64,000 bases of DNA from Gracilaria vermiculophylla (lineage: Eukaryota; Rhodophyta; Florideophyceae; Gracilariales; Gracilariaceae): assembly GCA_019155205.2 (NCBI GenBank), contig JAHNZQ020000049.1:115064-179063 (forward strand), written 5' to 3'. The notes under the pieces are model-generated. The model saw nothing but the letters and a program-made list of their open reading frames with translations, was not told the DNA's origin and made no database searches. How positions within the stretch are numbered: position 1 is the stretch's first letter; each line of letters begins with the position of its first letter. This document shows positions 45,473-55,479 of the stretch, piece after piece. Made by a program: the position numbers and the translations under genes.

Positions 45473-45563
45473 AAGTGACCTGAGCCTGAGAAATTGTACA
45501 GGTGTACAGCAGTAGTGAAGATTGGCTACTGTAAGCTCGAGGTCTCGTTCTGTAAGGACGTAC

Positions 45564-45577
45564 AGGGCGAGGGGGCG
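45564..45577 (+). promoter_or_regulatory. TRIM polypurine tract
   Basis: agggcgaggggg, plus cg, abuts the right LTR: the expected place for the plus-strand primer. Confidence 0.7.
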
Positions 45578-45656
45578 TGTTGATAGTTCAAATGGTGAAC
45601 TGTGCGCCCTGTGTCACAAGAGAGTATAGCGCAAATAGCTCATTTATTTTCTAACA
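45578..45656. repeat. TRIM right LTR
   Basis: 79 bp, no difference from the left LTR. Confidence 0.9.
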
Positions 45657-45724
45657 TGCAGTCTCATCTGCACAATCCTGTTTGCAAGTTCTAATTGACG
45701 CTTCTCGTACAAAGAGCGAAACGG

Positions 45725-46183
45725 TTAAACAACCTGTGCACTATGTTGTTGGGAGTACATCTCCATCAGGACTTGGGTTTTTGCCTGGATCCAAATCGAA
45801 GAAGCTACTGGGAGCTCTACCGATTCCCGCGAGTCGGGGGGAGGATCGTGCGCAGCAGGCAGCTGTACCCGTTTCTGGGAGGTGTTCTTCAAGGGACGCC
45901 GAACGATCGGAATGCAGGATTCATCTTGCAATTCTACACGACTTTGGTGGGGACGGATGGAATCGATGAAGCTATCGCAGTTGTCCCATCCCAGTATCAC
46001 TGGAGCTGCCAACGACTGGCAAACCACAATTTCGGGCTTAACCATCAAGTTCGACAGGCACACGACTAAATAGATGATTCCCACGGTTTTCAGTGGATTA
46101 CTGGTTGAATCGACGGTGTCAAGCGCAGTTCCATTACTTATTCGAGACCAAGATTGTGGGGGGAAATAAAGATTCAGCAACAA
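45725..46183 (-). pseudogene. Chromovirus protease region
   Basis: A 150-residue open frame with IIYLVVCLSNLMVKPEIVVC, then AAPVILGWDNCDSFIDSIRP and a basic tail with DESCIPIVRR. This is the C-terminal half of a gypsy aspartic protease (the VILGWD box is the conserved I/L-L-G-x-D/N motif) leading to the RT spacer. The N-terminal DSG/DTG active site is not seen in this frame. The TRIM lies 68 bases downstream on this strand. Confidence 0.5.
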
Positions 46184-46599
46184 ATTTTGGGGCCTAAACC
46201 GGTATCTAGCACCGTGAGATGCCGTACCATGACCTTGGGGGGTTAGGCCAAGGTCGGCGTAGACCTTATCCGTACGATTTTACATTACCAGGACTCAGTC
46301 CCGGAACCAGTGATGTTCTACTCGTGTCCACAGCCAACGAAAAACAACGAACTGTTCCGAGTCTATTTCTGTGACGTCCTTACATGTCAGGATTTTTTGC
46401 GAGAAGCACGGCTGCTGCGCCTCAGGCATCACACTCCTTCACCTTGTGGACGCCTCCCTCGAAAGGGGAGACTCCCACTGTTTTTTCGTGATTCAAGATG
46501 TTTGAAGGGATTCTTCAGTTTCATCTGTAACGAGAGCTTGGCCACTCTGGTCACGGTATACTGCCAGAGTGTTGTTTGTTTCGACTTCTTTCCATCAAG

Positions 46600-47474
46600 A
46601 CCGTACTGGTCTCAACCATTCATGCCGCATGTGTAGATTTGGCGGGAATGGGCTGAAGTACGTCTTGAAACGGAGATAGGACGCAACGGGGGCTGATGCC
46701 TTTTCCTGCCGAGTGAGGGCCTCTTATTTGGGTTTAATCGAATGCAGATCTCGAGCGGAGACATTGCGTGGAAGTGTGACCGTGGGCATAGCTTAGATGG
46801 CAGATCAACCATACCGCACGACGCGGGATGGTACTCCGAGCATCATGGGCTCGCCACGGCATGCCGGAAGTCGATCAGCCTGGACGTTGGTTACGGACAC
46901 AACCGTTTTGAAATTGAATAAGAGAAGCCGAAATCCATCCGTTACCAGCGTGAATTGCTGTCCCATGTCGCGCGGTATCGTACGTTCCCTCTCACACTGA
47001 AGGGAGCTCTTAAATAGGGACCAACAGAGAAGTGCCTCGGGCGAAGTGAACAGTGTCACACCCCAGTTAGGGCTGCTCTTCATTCATGAGAGAAAGAGAT
47101 GGAGACATCTTCTCCATGACCAACGCCTTGGTGGCTCTTGCCTTCTGATGAGGGTGGTAGGGAAGAAGTGCACCTTTTTCGGCTCGTGCATACTTCAATA
47201 ACTCCTGGTAAATGAGCGTCGGCCTATCTTCCCGATATTGGTTTACCAAAGTTTTGATAACGAGGGTCACCCCATCGATAAACACGGTACTACACTCAGT
47301 AGCGGGATAGATATTAACACAGCGATGGAAAGCAATTTTAGCCCTTTGGAGAGGGAAAAAGCTTATGTCCATCTGAATAGACATAAGTCTGAGCCAGTGA
47401 ACAGGAGGGCTTGATTGCCAAGTAGGCAACTGCGGACCAATTATTTGTGGAACGTAAAAAGCCTGGATGCACAA
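46600..47474 (-). pseudogene. Chromovirus gag-like frames
   Basis: 47474-47067 encodes 135 residues with a W..RP..IYQELLKYAR-type block, the kind of helical capsid sequence seen in gypsy Gag; further frames at 47083-46805 and 46812-46612 follow. No zinc knuckle is clear. Assignment rests mainly on position upstream of the protease. Confidence 0.35.
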
Positions 47475-48006
47475 TATCGCTAAACTTGTCCTCCGCCGTG
47501 ATCATCTTTCATCCGCGTTGTACCTTGTTCACTCTCTCCTCCGCTTTCGTCTCTTCGTAGCATTCGTGTTGGCTTCAAACGCATCCGAAACCTGCGCAGG
47601 TGTTTCTGGTCCGTCCCGATCCTGTTAGGGGTTTCGTCATACCAAAAACGTACTCCATGCACACGCTCATAGTGCGTCGTATCTGCGCCAGTCGAACACG
47701 CACATAACGCGCCCACACCGTCAATCCTCTGCCGATGTTATTCTGTACATCGGGCGACATATACAATGCCGCACTTTGTTGCTCTTGATTTCTAGTCCGT
47801 GCCCCGCTGGAAAGACTACACCGCACCGGATGACAAGCTTGTTACACCTTACTCACACTCGTCCAAAGTTCTCGCGCATAATCCTTGTCACCTTTGCTTC
47901 GCGAGTGCGTTCGCGTTGCATTGCACGCCGGGAAACTGCAGTTTTGCGGCCCATGCGTTTTGCACGCCTTTCAAGCGCACACCAAGTGCAAATGTTGGTT
48001 ATAATA
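47475..48006. other. Spacer between chromovirus relic and KH ORF
   Basis: Frames run on both strands without recognisable content. The left boundary of the inserted KH/piggyBac segment must lie somewhere here, but no terminal repeat is identified. Confidence 0.35.
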
Positions 48007-48723
48007 ATGATGGCCTCTGGTAAATCTGAGATCCTCCCGTCACTGCAGACAGTCGAAGAGCGGTTCGCCCCCCAACTCTCACTACAACTCTCCATCCCAA
48101 CCCAAACACAACACGACGGCACCGATGTCGACGACGACCTCCATCCTTCGCTCAAGATATGGATCCCGCGCGCATGCGTTGGGATGATCATCGGCCACGG
48201 CAGTCGAGCCTTCAATGAAATGCATGAGAATTCGCGCACCACCATCGTCGGGCACAGAAACAAGTTGGACAACACCGCCGGCAGAAAACTGCTCACTATC
48301 TCCGGAAGCGAAGCCGAAAAGAAACAAACCAAACAACTCATCGATTAAGTGCTTCCCAAGGCCAAATCGAGCGCTGCCACCGAACGCGAGCCTCGTGAAA
48401 CCACTGGTGTTCACAAACACTTTCCGTTGATGACACCGTACAACGAGGACGTAATGTGTGGTACCTGCGGAGCTACCCCATGTGTCTGGGTTTAATTTTG
48501 ACATTCAGTTGTAGATTTTGTGGCCGCAGATTACAAATCTAGCCCAAACTTCACCATGCGCAGCAACGAAGCAAGAAAGGCCGCGTACAGAAAGTATATC
48601 TATGAGAAGCACGGATTCCTTGGCAAGCGTGTACGCATTCGGTTACTGCATTGTGTTCTTGAAGGTACCCGTTATGTTTGCCCAGATTAAAGCGGTCATT
48701 ATATGGGTCACAGGAAGAAATGA
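48007..48723 (+). pseudogene. KH-domain plus Cys/Trp-domain ORF, decayed
   Basis: One frame of 239 codons from ATG 48007 (a second ATG is the next codon) to TGA 48721-48723, broken only by in-frame stops at 48346, 48493, 48499 and 48688; there is no frameshift. Residues ~40-112 form a KH RNA-binding domain: LKIWIPRACVGMIIGHGSRA is the GxxG-type core (IIGHGS), followed by a RKLLTISGSEAE strand. After a linker comes MCGTCGATPCVWV (CxxC...PCxW), then NEARKAAYRKYIYEKHGFLG, KRVRIR, a Cys-Val and YMGHRKK. That second part resembles the Cys-rich domain known from P2X7 receptor tails and stand-alone ORFs. It converges with the piggyBac gene, 38 bases between stops. Possibly a partner ORF of that element. 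Confidence 0.6.
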
Positions 48724-48761
48724 TTTTACATTGATCTTGGTAGTTTAGCATTTTCGATTGT

Positions 48762-50749
48762 TCACGTTGCTTTATTTGGACGCTTTCTGTTCCATTTAGT
48801 ATGCATTCGATTTTGTGATCGTTTGGCAATATCATTTACAACTGATCGCTCACCCCGCAGAGCCTCTTCGTGGTGGAAGAAACCGGAACAGTTAACGTGA
48901 AAGCCCAGGTTATAGCCAGTACATGAATAATATGTGTAGCCTCCACGAACACTTTTTGCTTTTGTGTTGCAGAGGAAACAGTGAACGCTCTTTCTTTCCA
49001 GTGTCTCAAGGAGAATGTGCAGGGGAGAAGTGAGAGCGCCAGGGCTAGTAGTGCAAGGCATCAAAGAGGTCTGTGGTGGCCGACGGCAAAGAGAAACACG
49101 TTGTTTCCTATACTCCGCGTACTGCTTACCAAGTTGTACTATTATCAGCTTCGTTATCTGCATTAAATACACGATTGATTCTCCGGGACTGCAATTCGCT
49201 TTCAAAATAGCATGGGCGTTGAAAACGCTTGCATCCAGAATAAACGTTAAGCTACTCATCGTAAAAGGTTATAATAAGTTTATCACGGTTGCCGTTGTTG
49301 ACGGCATCTGATCGAAACGATCAGCATCGTTCATGAATAGATTATATGCGACAATGACAGCGGGCACGTTTAATATTGAGCGTGTATTAGATTCTTCACC
49401 CGTCCATCGTAGCAAAGGTACTAGGCCATGGACACAAGCCATCGTATGATCATCTGGAGCGTAGATTAGAGAGGGTGGCGTGTCTGCCAGATCGTTTGTA
49501 TAGAAAAAACCACCGTGTGTTCCCTATATACAATAAAACCAGCGTTCTTCGCTACCGATAACCCCGAATTTGGCGCATCCGCCTTCTCTAACACCTGCAC
49601 CAAGCGCAAGTCACCACGTGGAGCAGTCTTGAGAGTTTCAGTTGCCTGTTTTAATGCTGTTCCGTTGACTCCATCGACGTTTGAAATTCTAACTGTACCA
49701 AGTATACGACATTCCGCGTCGCTGAGAATGTGCAATTGACGGGCTCGCACATGGGGCGTGTAAAAATTGTCCATGAATATGAGACGACTAGGAGAGTGAG
49801 TAGAAGACAGTGGTGTTTGATGGGAAATTTGAGCCCACCACAATGCCGACGCAGTACACTTTCGGACATATGTGCCATTGATTTTTTGCTTAACAGCTCC
49901 CACAAGGTTACGAAGAATATTTGTGTAGCGCACCGCAGGTAGTACTCCAAACTTATTCTCACTTCCGTTGTCCCGAAAATGGTGGAGATAGACATGTGCC
50001 CAGCCAACTACGGCATAAAAGCGAATACCGAGTCTCACAGGTTTCGTTTTTATGTACGAACGAGCCGTTGTCCTTCCCTTACACCTCATATTGTTCTCAT
50101 CTAGGCAACTTACACCAACCGGCACAGCCAATGTCACCCAGTTTCCTAGAAAGTGCTCTATAAGTTGCCAGCTATGCCAAAGAGGGTTGACCATGGTCAC
50201 TTCAGAATTATGTGTAACATAGAACCGCAATGCTGCACGGATGTTCAGAAAAGTATCACGGGACATAGGTTTCTGAAAGAACGGAATGTGCAGCAAATCT
50301 GACTCCTTTCAGTAGTTCTTCAGTCGGTTTGGGCCATGTATAGAAGATGCCAGTTGAACTCCAAAGAACGCCATCAATTCATCCATGAGCAAAGGCATGG
50401 TTCTCTTTCCGCGTTTCATTAGTTCTTCGCTCGTCCATATCCGAACAAATTCTAAATACGTGTTGTTCAGAAACAAGGTAAACCGGCAAAGTTCTTGTTT
50501 GCGAGCATAAGAACGTTGGATGAGATCTGGTTTGAGTAAGTAAAATCCTGTATTGGTTTTCCATTTGGAGCAGTATGGAACAGTATCGCATAATTCCTGC
50601 TTTTCGACCGTACCTAAAGCAAAAACAATGAATTCTTCCTTCCCAGATTCTTCGTGAAGTAAGAATTCCAAGTTATTTGCAAGGTGTTTAACATTGTCTT
50701 CGTAATTATGATTACTTTCAGCGTGTGGACGTGTCGGATCTGTCGACAT
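48762..50749 (-). pseudogene. piggyBac-like transposase, nearly full length, three lesions
   Basis: Domains appear in order on the minus strand. N-terminal part from ATG 50749; a TGA at about 50310 interrupts a W-position just before KESDLLHIPFF. The first catalytic Asp is in SCLDENNMRCKGR and the second in LIFMDNFYTP. Near 49505-49511 a run of six T (minus strand) carries a frameshift: the other frame continues with TNDLADTPPS. It leads to the third Asp in MNDADRFDQM. A TAA near 49268 is followed in frame by MSSLTFILDASVFNAHAIL. The C-terminus has a Cys-rich finger (CFLCNTKAK, YYSCTGYNLGFHVNCSGFFHH). All three catalytic Asp are thus present. Terminal repeats and TTAA flanks were not identified. 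Confidence 0.8.
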
Positions 50750-50759
50750 TTTCCTCAAA

Positions 50760-52514
50760 ATGTGAAGTACACTACGCGTCTAACCACTACGTTTGGCGCG
50801 TTCCATTCTGTTTTGAGATGGGGAGCTCGTGCTGGGGTTTTGTCACATTTGGGGTTCATTACCACATAGTTGGTCCTTGTGGCAAACAACACGGAAAAGA
50901 TGAGCTGAGATTTCCTTGAACAACATTATCGCCGATCTTGTTGTTTCAAATAGATATTTATTGTACTCCTGCCCAGTAGTATTTGTGGGCTTATGTCTAT
51001 CTCAGTAAATATGAGGAAATTGCCCACCCGGGCGACTGAGGTCCACCAATTTTACCGTTCACGGGTCGAATCCCATTCAGATTTTGAGCTCATGTCTATT
51101 GAGATAGACATACGCTCGCCGTCCCAAAAGGGTTTAGGCGTACCAAATATTCGTTTTCCGTATCTGAGTCCTTCTGGCGGGTGTCTCGCAGGGCAAAGAT
51201 GTCAGCCTGAATCGCCCGCATGGTATAATAGGAACGCTTCAGGTACTGGACTGCTTCCGGCCAGCGCCTTGCCCCTCTTTTAGAGGTTTTGCTTGAACAT
51301 CTGACAGAGTTTTAATGATCGTCAGACCCCCTCCGCCCCGGTAAGAAATACGGGAGAGTAACGTAAACGTTTCTCTCGTTCATCCCGAGTACATCGGCTT
51401 CGGCGCCAAATCTCGCCAAAAGTTCCAATACGATTGTTGGGTCTTCTTAATAAAAGGTCTGCTTACGAAGTGTGAGTTGCATTCTCTCGATGCAATCTCG
51501 CACTCTTCCCGTGTCGCGGAGTGTTTTTTTCATCGAGTAACCATTCAGCCAGTAGTATCGATATGACAAAAGCTTCCGATACATCTAGTTCATCGGCTTT
51601 AACTGCTTGAGACCAAGGTGGCTCCTGCCCTTTGTACGTACCCGAACGGCACCGGCAGTAGCCAACGGCCGCTCGGAGCGGAATGAGTACCCCTTCTGGT
51701 GATAAGCATCAGACTTCGAGCTCTCCAAACCTTTCGAATCACTCGGTAAAGAACTCGACGAAGGCAAGATGTCATCATACTGGGCATGCTTTTGCCCTTT
51801 TGGTTTCCGCCTACAGCGGTATTTCTACAACTCTCGCTTATCCTCTCTTTCAGAGACTGGAACTGTCCCAGACGGGATTGGCGGGTCCGCCAGGAGTGCC
51901 TTTTCCATCGATCCAAGATGGGATTGAACACGGTTAAAACGGGTCTCAACCCCTTCTGCGAAGACGGACGGTCCACCGAAACAGTACAGTATTGTGTTCA
52001 CATCTGACATCCGAAGACCGAAGTCCTCGACCACCTTTCTTTCGACTTTAGCTTCACTAACTCCCCATAGGGTGGTGAACTACCTCAAAAGGGTTCATGG
52101 GCGGCTCGCAAAGCGCTAAACTGCCCTACCTGGACCTCGACCTGGGAACGTCCAACAATACCAGGTGCTTTGTGGACAACTGCATTGCGAAATTCGCCGT
52201 AGACGGTCCAGCATCGGGTATCAGACTATCCAGCAAAGCTGGGGAGAGATCTCGGTTTTCCGAATCATGGCCCAAAGATTTGGGAGTTTTCGTGGCCAGA
52301 TTCGATTCAGACCGGATTAAGGTCCGTAAAGTCAACCCGTTGCCTGGTTGATCAATCCTGGTGAGAGCGACTGAGAGTGATTATAGGCTCCGTTCTAGAC
52401 GGCTTCTTCGGCATCTTAAAAACTTAGAAACGGGACAAACCAAGGAAATCTTCAGCAAAAAAATAAATCCTCAGAAATGAGACACACATTCAAGTGATCT
52501 TTCTGAGACGGGAG
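50760..52514. other. Transposon-derived spacer, unassigned
   Basis: Mixed frames (51599-51976 minus, 52097-52351 plus) without recognisable enzymes. It could be the 5' internal part of the minus-strand gypsy element whose LTR would be family B. A 12-base inverted repeat lies at 50993-51004 and 51100-51111. Confidence 0.35.
50993..51111. repeat. Short inverted repeat and hairpin
   Basis: ATGTCTATCTCA (50993-51004) is exactly inverted as TGAGATAGACAT (51100-51111). The right copy also forms its own hairpin (atgtctat-tgag-atagacat, 51092-51111). It could be a transposon end, but no second full-length partner is seen. Confidence 0.5.
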
Positions 52515-53098
52515 TCAACTTGTTGTGCAATAGCCCCCATGCGGGAAAAGCACACTCACACATCGTATTACTCCTCTGAAGTGATAGTTCGGTGGTAGAG
52601 CCTTCTCTAGGGAACAATAAGACAATGTCGGGTGTAAGACCGAGGTTTCCACGGCAGCACATGGCAGGAGAGGTATAAGAAAGATCCCCAATATGAGTGT
52701 GCGGTGCCTCTTTGAATGAAATAGACGGGAAGGAGGTAGATCGCGGGTCGCGAGATCCAGAAGGTGGAGGAAGCACCACCAAGGAGGGAAAAAGGGAGGT
52801 AGCCGTAAGTCAAACATGGCGAGCCGTTAAGGATCCTTGCATAAGGAGCTAGCACAGTGAGACTGGAAATATACACAAGTATGGGAGCTCTCAGTGAACA
52901 AGGCGGATGAGCAACCGTACGTTAGGGGAAATACCTCGTATGAAGCATGTACCGATGTAGGCGGAAGGGTCAGAGCCGTAACCTTGGATACCTTTTACTG
53001 AGGGCAGTGGTAGTAATGTTGGCGCCCCCACGGTACTGAAGGGCTAACTAAATAAATAGGGAAATTGTGACTAAATAAATACCCGGTAACTTGGGTCA
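52515..53098 (-). repeat. LTR-like repeat family B, copy B1
   Basis: The reverse complement begins TGACCCAA and aligns with 63487-63911. Shared parts are gtacggttgctcatccgcct, the stretch with cccatacttgtgtatat, the promoter-like section and the caccgcacacyca stretch. The 3' boundary is uncertain. It is probably the LTR of a gypsy-type element; the internal part would run leftwards, the same strand as the chromovirus relic. Confidence 0.6.
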
Positions 53099-53132
53099 CC
53101 ACCCGTATATTCTCCCAGGCACCGGTCCTTTC

Positions 53133-53696
53133 TGTGGTACTGTCAGCCCTCCTGTCGAGGTAGTAGAGCACAACGTCCGTTAGGAGTTTTTAGTGACTCC
53201 GAAGGCGCGTATTCCTAAAGGTGGTCTCCGGTATCCGCTGTCGCGAGCCGAAGGAATTCTGAAAGGGATCCGCAAACACCAAGCGGAGGGGAAGGTTCAC
53301 TGGGCGGACAATGCTCCTACAGGCGCTGCTATGATGCGTCCTGGGGATCGGCGGCTTAGAAACCTGCGTGAATAGACGAGAGACTCCAACCGGAAAATGT
53401 AGAAGAAGACTCAAGGGTGCTTGTCTTTACTTCCCCAGAGGTGGAGCTCAACCGGCAGCTTAAATATCTAGCCGGGAGCCCGCCTCGGCAGGTCGCACTA
53501 CTGTGCTAATTACCTGCATAAAATATCTAAAATAAATAATAAATTCTACCGTACCTTAAGGATACTGTAGCGCACGCGGGCAATATTATGCACCACGTGG
53601 CCCAGCTAATAAATTACGAACCCTCCTTAGGAATATTATGCCTTAAGGCCAAACCACCATATTTCCGTAGGAGCCACTGTACTACACTTTCGGGAG
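53133..53696 (+). repeat. Family A solo LTR, copy A4, with target duplication
   Basis: 564 bp from TGTGGTAC to GTACTACA, flanked on both sides by CTTTC (53128-53132 and 53697-53701). A complete LTR with a perfect 5-bp target duplication and no internal region is a solo LTR left by LTR-LTR recombination. This copy defines the boundaries of the family. Confidence 0.9.
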
Positions 53697-53701
53697 CTCT
53701 C

Positions 53702-55477
53702 CGTTCCACACGTGTAGAACTCGTGCCGCTGGCCGCTTGCGCGGGACTTATTTATATTATCCTTCTAACACGAGTTTCTCCGTAAACGTCCGTATACGAG
53801 AATAACCCCCAAAACGGGCGTCCACTCGAGGAAGAGCGATTGTCGTTCTTCGTTGACAGCTGGGGCTATCTCATGCTTTTGGTCTTACTCAAATATAATT
53901 TTTTAGGTGCACTTTCCACGTATTCGAGAAGCTCATTATAAGAATTGACGTGAACAACGTTCTCCATGACATTTTTTTGTAATGCCGGTAGGATTAAAAT
54001 TTTGCATACCTTGTCAGAAGTGAAAAACGGGTTTACAGCATGATAGCGCGGCAATTTAGAAGTCTTCAGATCTGAAAAGCCTTCTTTTCCAACTATACGT
54101 TCATGCAACTCAGATACTTGCGCATGTAATTGAATTTAAAACCTTGCAAATGAAAACCATATACTCTTTGTGTAGGCTTCATTGTCATTATAAGCCATTC
54201 CAGACAGGTTTTTAGTAATATAATTATTAAAATAGAGCAAAAGCTATGAATATTTTATGCATGGAATGTTAAAGAACCGCAAGGCTAAAGCATTGAAGCA
54301 GTATAAGTATGTACACGATGCGAAAATCAACTACTCAAGAGGATAAAATAATGTTCAAAGGTGAACTTTCTTATCATATTGAAACGGTTTTCGCACTTTT
54401 TGCGTCTCTGTGTGTAGACGATACCCGAATATGTCGCTTAAGGTGTTGCAATTATGATATAAGGACTTGATTAAATCTTTACCATACGTTTTAGAGAATT
54501 GTGAAATTTGGATTTAGACACACAAAACCATGAACACTTGAGGGTATCAGCATCGATTGCGCTACTATTTATTTGATATGAAAAGTGTTGATGCTTTTCC
54601 TCCGTAACTTATGGTAAACATATATTAATCGCTCTTCTGAAAAGCACGTAAAAAAAAAACGTGCACATTTAAGTATGCAGTCATATGAATTAATAAAAAC
54701 TTTGAATAAAATACTGTCCCAAAATTTCATAAACATTTAGATATTATTGTTCTCAGCAAGTTTGCATCAATCTTAGATTGATGTTGTAATTGACGAAAAG
54801 AAATATTTTGCCCGAATACCTTTCTCAGAAATTTCTATGTCGTTCAAACAAAAAAGTAATTAGTAGTTTTAAAAATTATTTATACATAGTGGAAGATGAA
54901 GAAATATGAATTGTTTATGATAGAAATTTGATTTTGATTTGCATACTTATAGAATGCATAGGTAAAGCGTTGATCTCTAAGCGATTTGACAATCTTTGTC
55001 CGAAAAAGAATAATTATAGCTTTGATTTCAATATTTGAAAATTGTTCACTCTTTGACAAGTAGTATTATTTTTCGACAAAAGCTTTTCTTTCGTGCTGCG
55101 AAGGGATTTGTAAAGGAGATATTTATGGAAGAAAACTTATTTTATGATATATCTATGGTAAACCCGTCGTTTTTTTCTGTTCCGTAAAGTAAAATCTGCA
55201 AAAGTATGTACGAAAAATATGATTGTTCCTATTTGCACTGAACACTAATACAACACTGAATGGAGAGCCGAATCAATTATATGTCATGTATTGAAAGATC
55301 CAAATCCATTTTTTTCAAATCAGGGGTTTCTCAGACTTTTAATTTGCGCGGAGAGAATCAGCCACATTTTGTGTTGAGGCTTTGCATCACAAAGAGTTTC
55401 GAGTTAAAGTCTCATCAAAGATTGAAACCAAAACAAGACCTCGGTTGATTCTTCTCAGCAGGATTGACCTGTGCAAG
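53702..55477. other. Intergenic, very AT-rich
   Basis: No supported gene. Short frames only. The Tc1 element inserted at its right end. Confidence 0.5.
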
Positions 55478-55479
55478 TA

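Larger units (their letters stand above)
45348..45656. mobile_element. TRIM (miniature LTR retrotransposon), 309 bp, complete
   Basis: Two identical 79-bp direct repeats (45348-45426 and 45578-45656), starting TGTTGA and ending CTAACA, enclose 151 bp. The left repeat is followed at once by a primer-binding site and the right one is preceded by a purine tract. The whole is flanked by a 5-bp target duplication, TGCAG (45343-45347 and 45657-45661). These are all the cis parts of an LTR retrotransposon without any ORF, i.e. a terminal-repeat retrotransposon in miniature. Identical LTRs and perfect flanks imply a recent insertion. It sits inside the decayed chromovirus. If reverse-transcribed at all, it relied on enzymes in trans. 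Confidence 0.9.
42212..47474 (-). mobile_element. Decayed Ty3/gypsy chromovirus, minus strand
   Basis: Reading from right to left on the minus strand: gag-like frames (47474-46600), aspartic protease region (46183-45725), the pre-RT segment (45208-44873), RT (44839-44330), integrase (43664-43125), a post-integrase basic segment (42883-42677) and a chromodomain (42577-42212). This is the Ty3/gypsy order; the terminal chromodomain marks the chromovirus lineage. Stops and frameshifts split every domain. It is invaded by a partial family A LTR between RT and integrase and by a TRIM between protease and RT. LTRs belonging to it are not certain; family B at 52.5-53.1 kb, same strand, is a candidate. 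Confidence 0.75.

Noticed and set aside
45427..45475. A true tRNA gene in the TRIM
   Set aside because: Only a T-arm-like hairpin is present; no acceptor stem, D-arm or anticodon arm can be paired with it, and the GGTTATGGGCCCAGC part is the complement of a tRNA.
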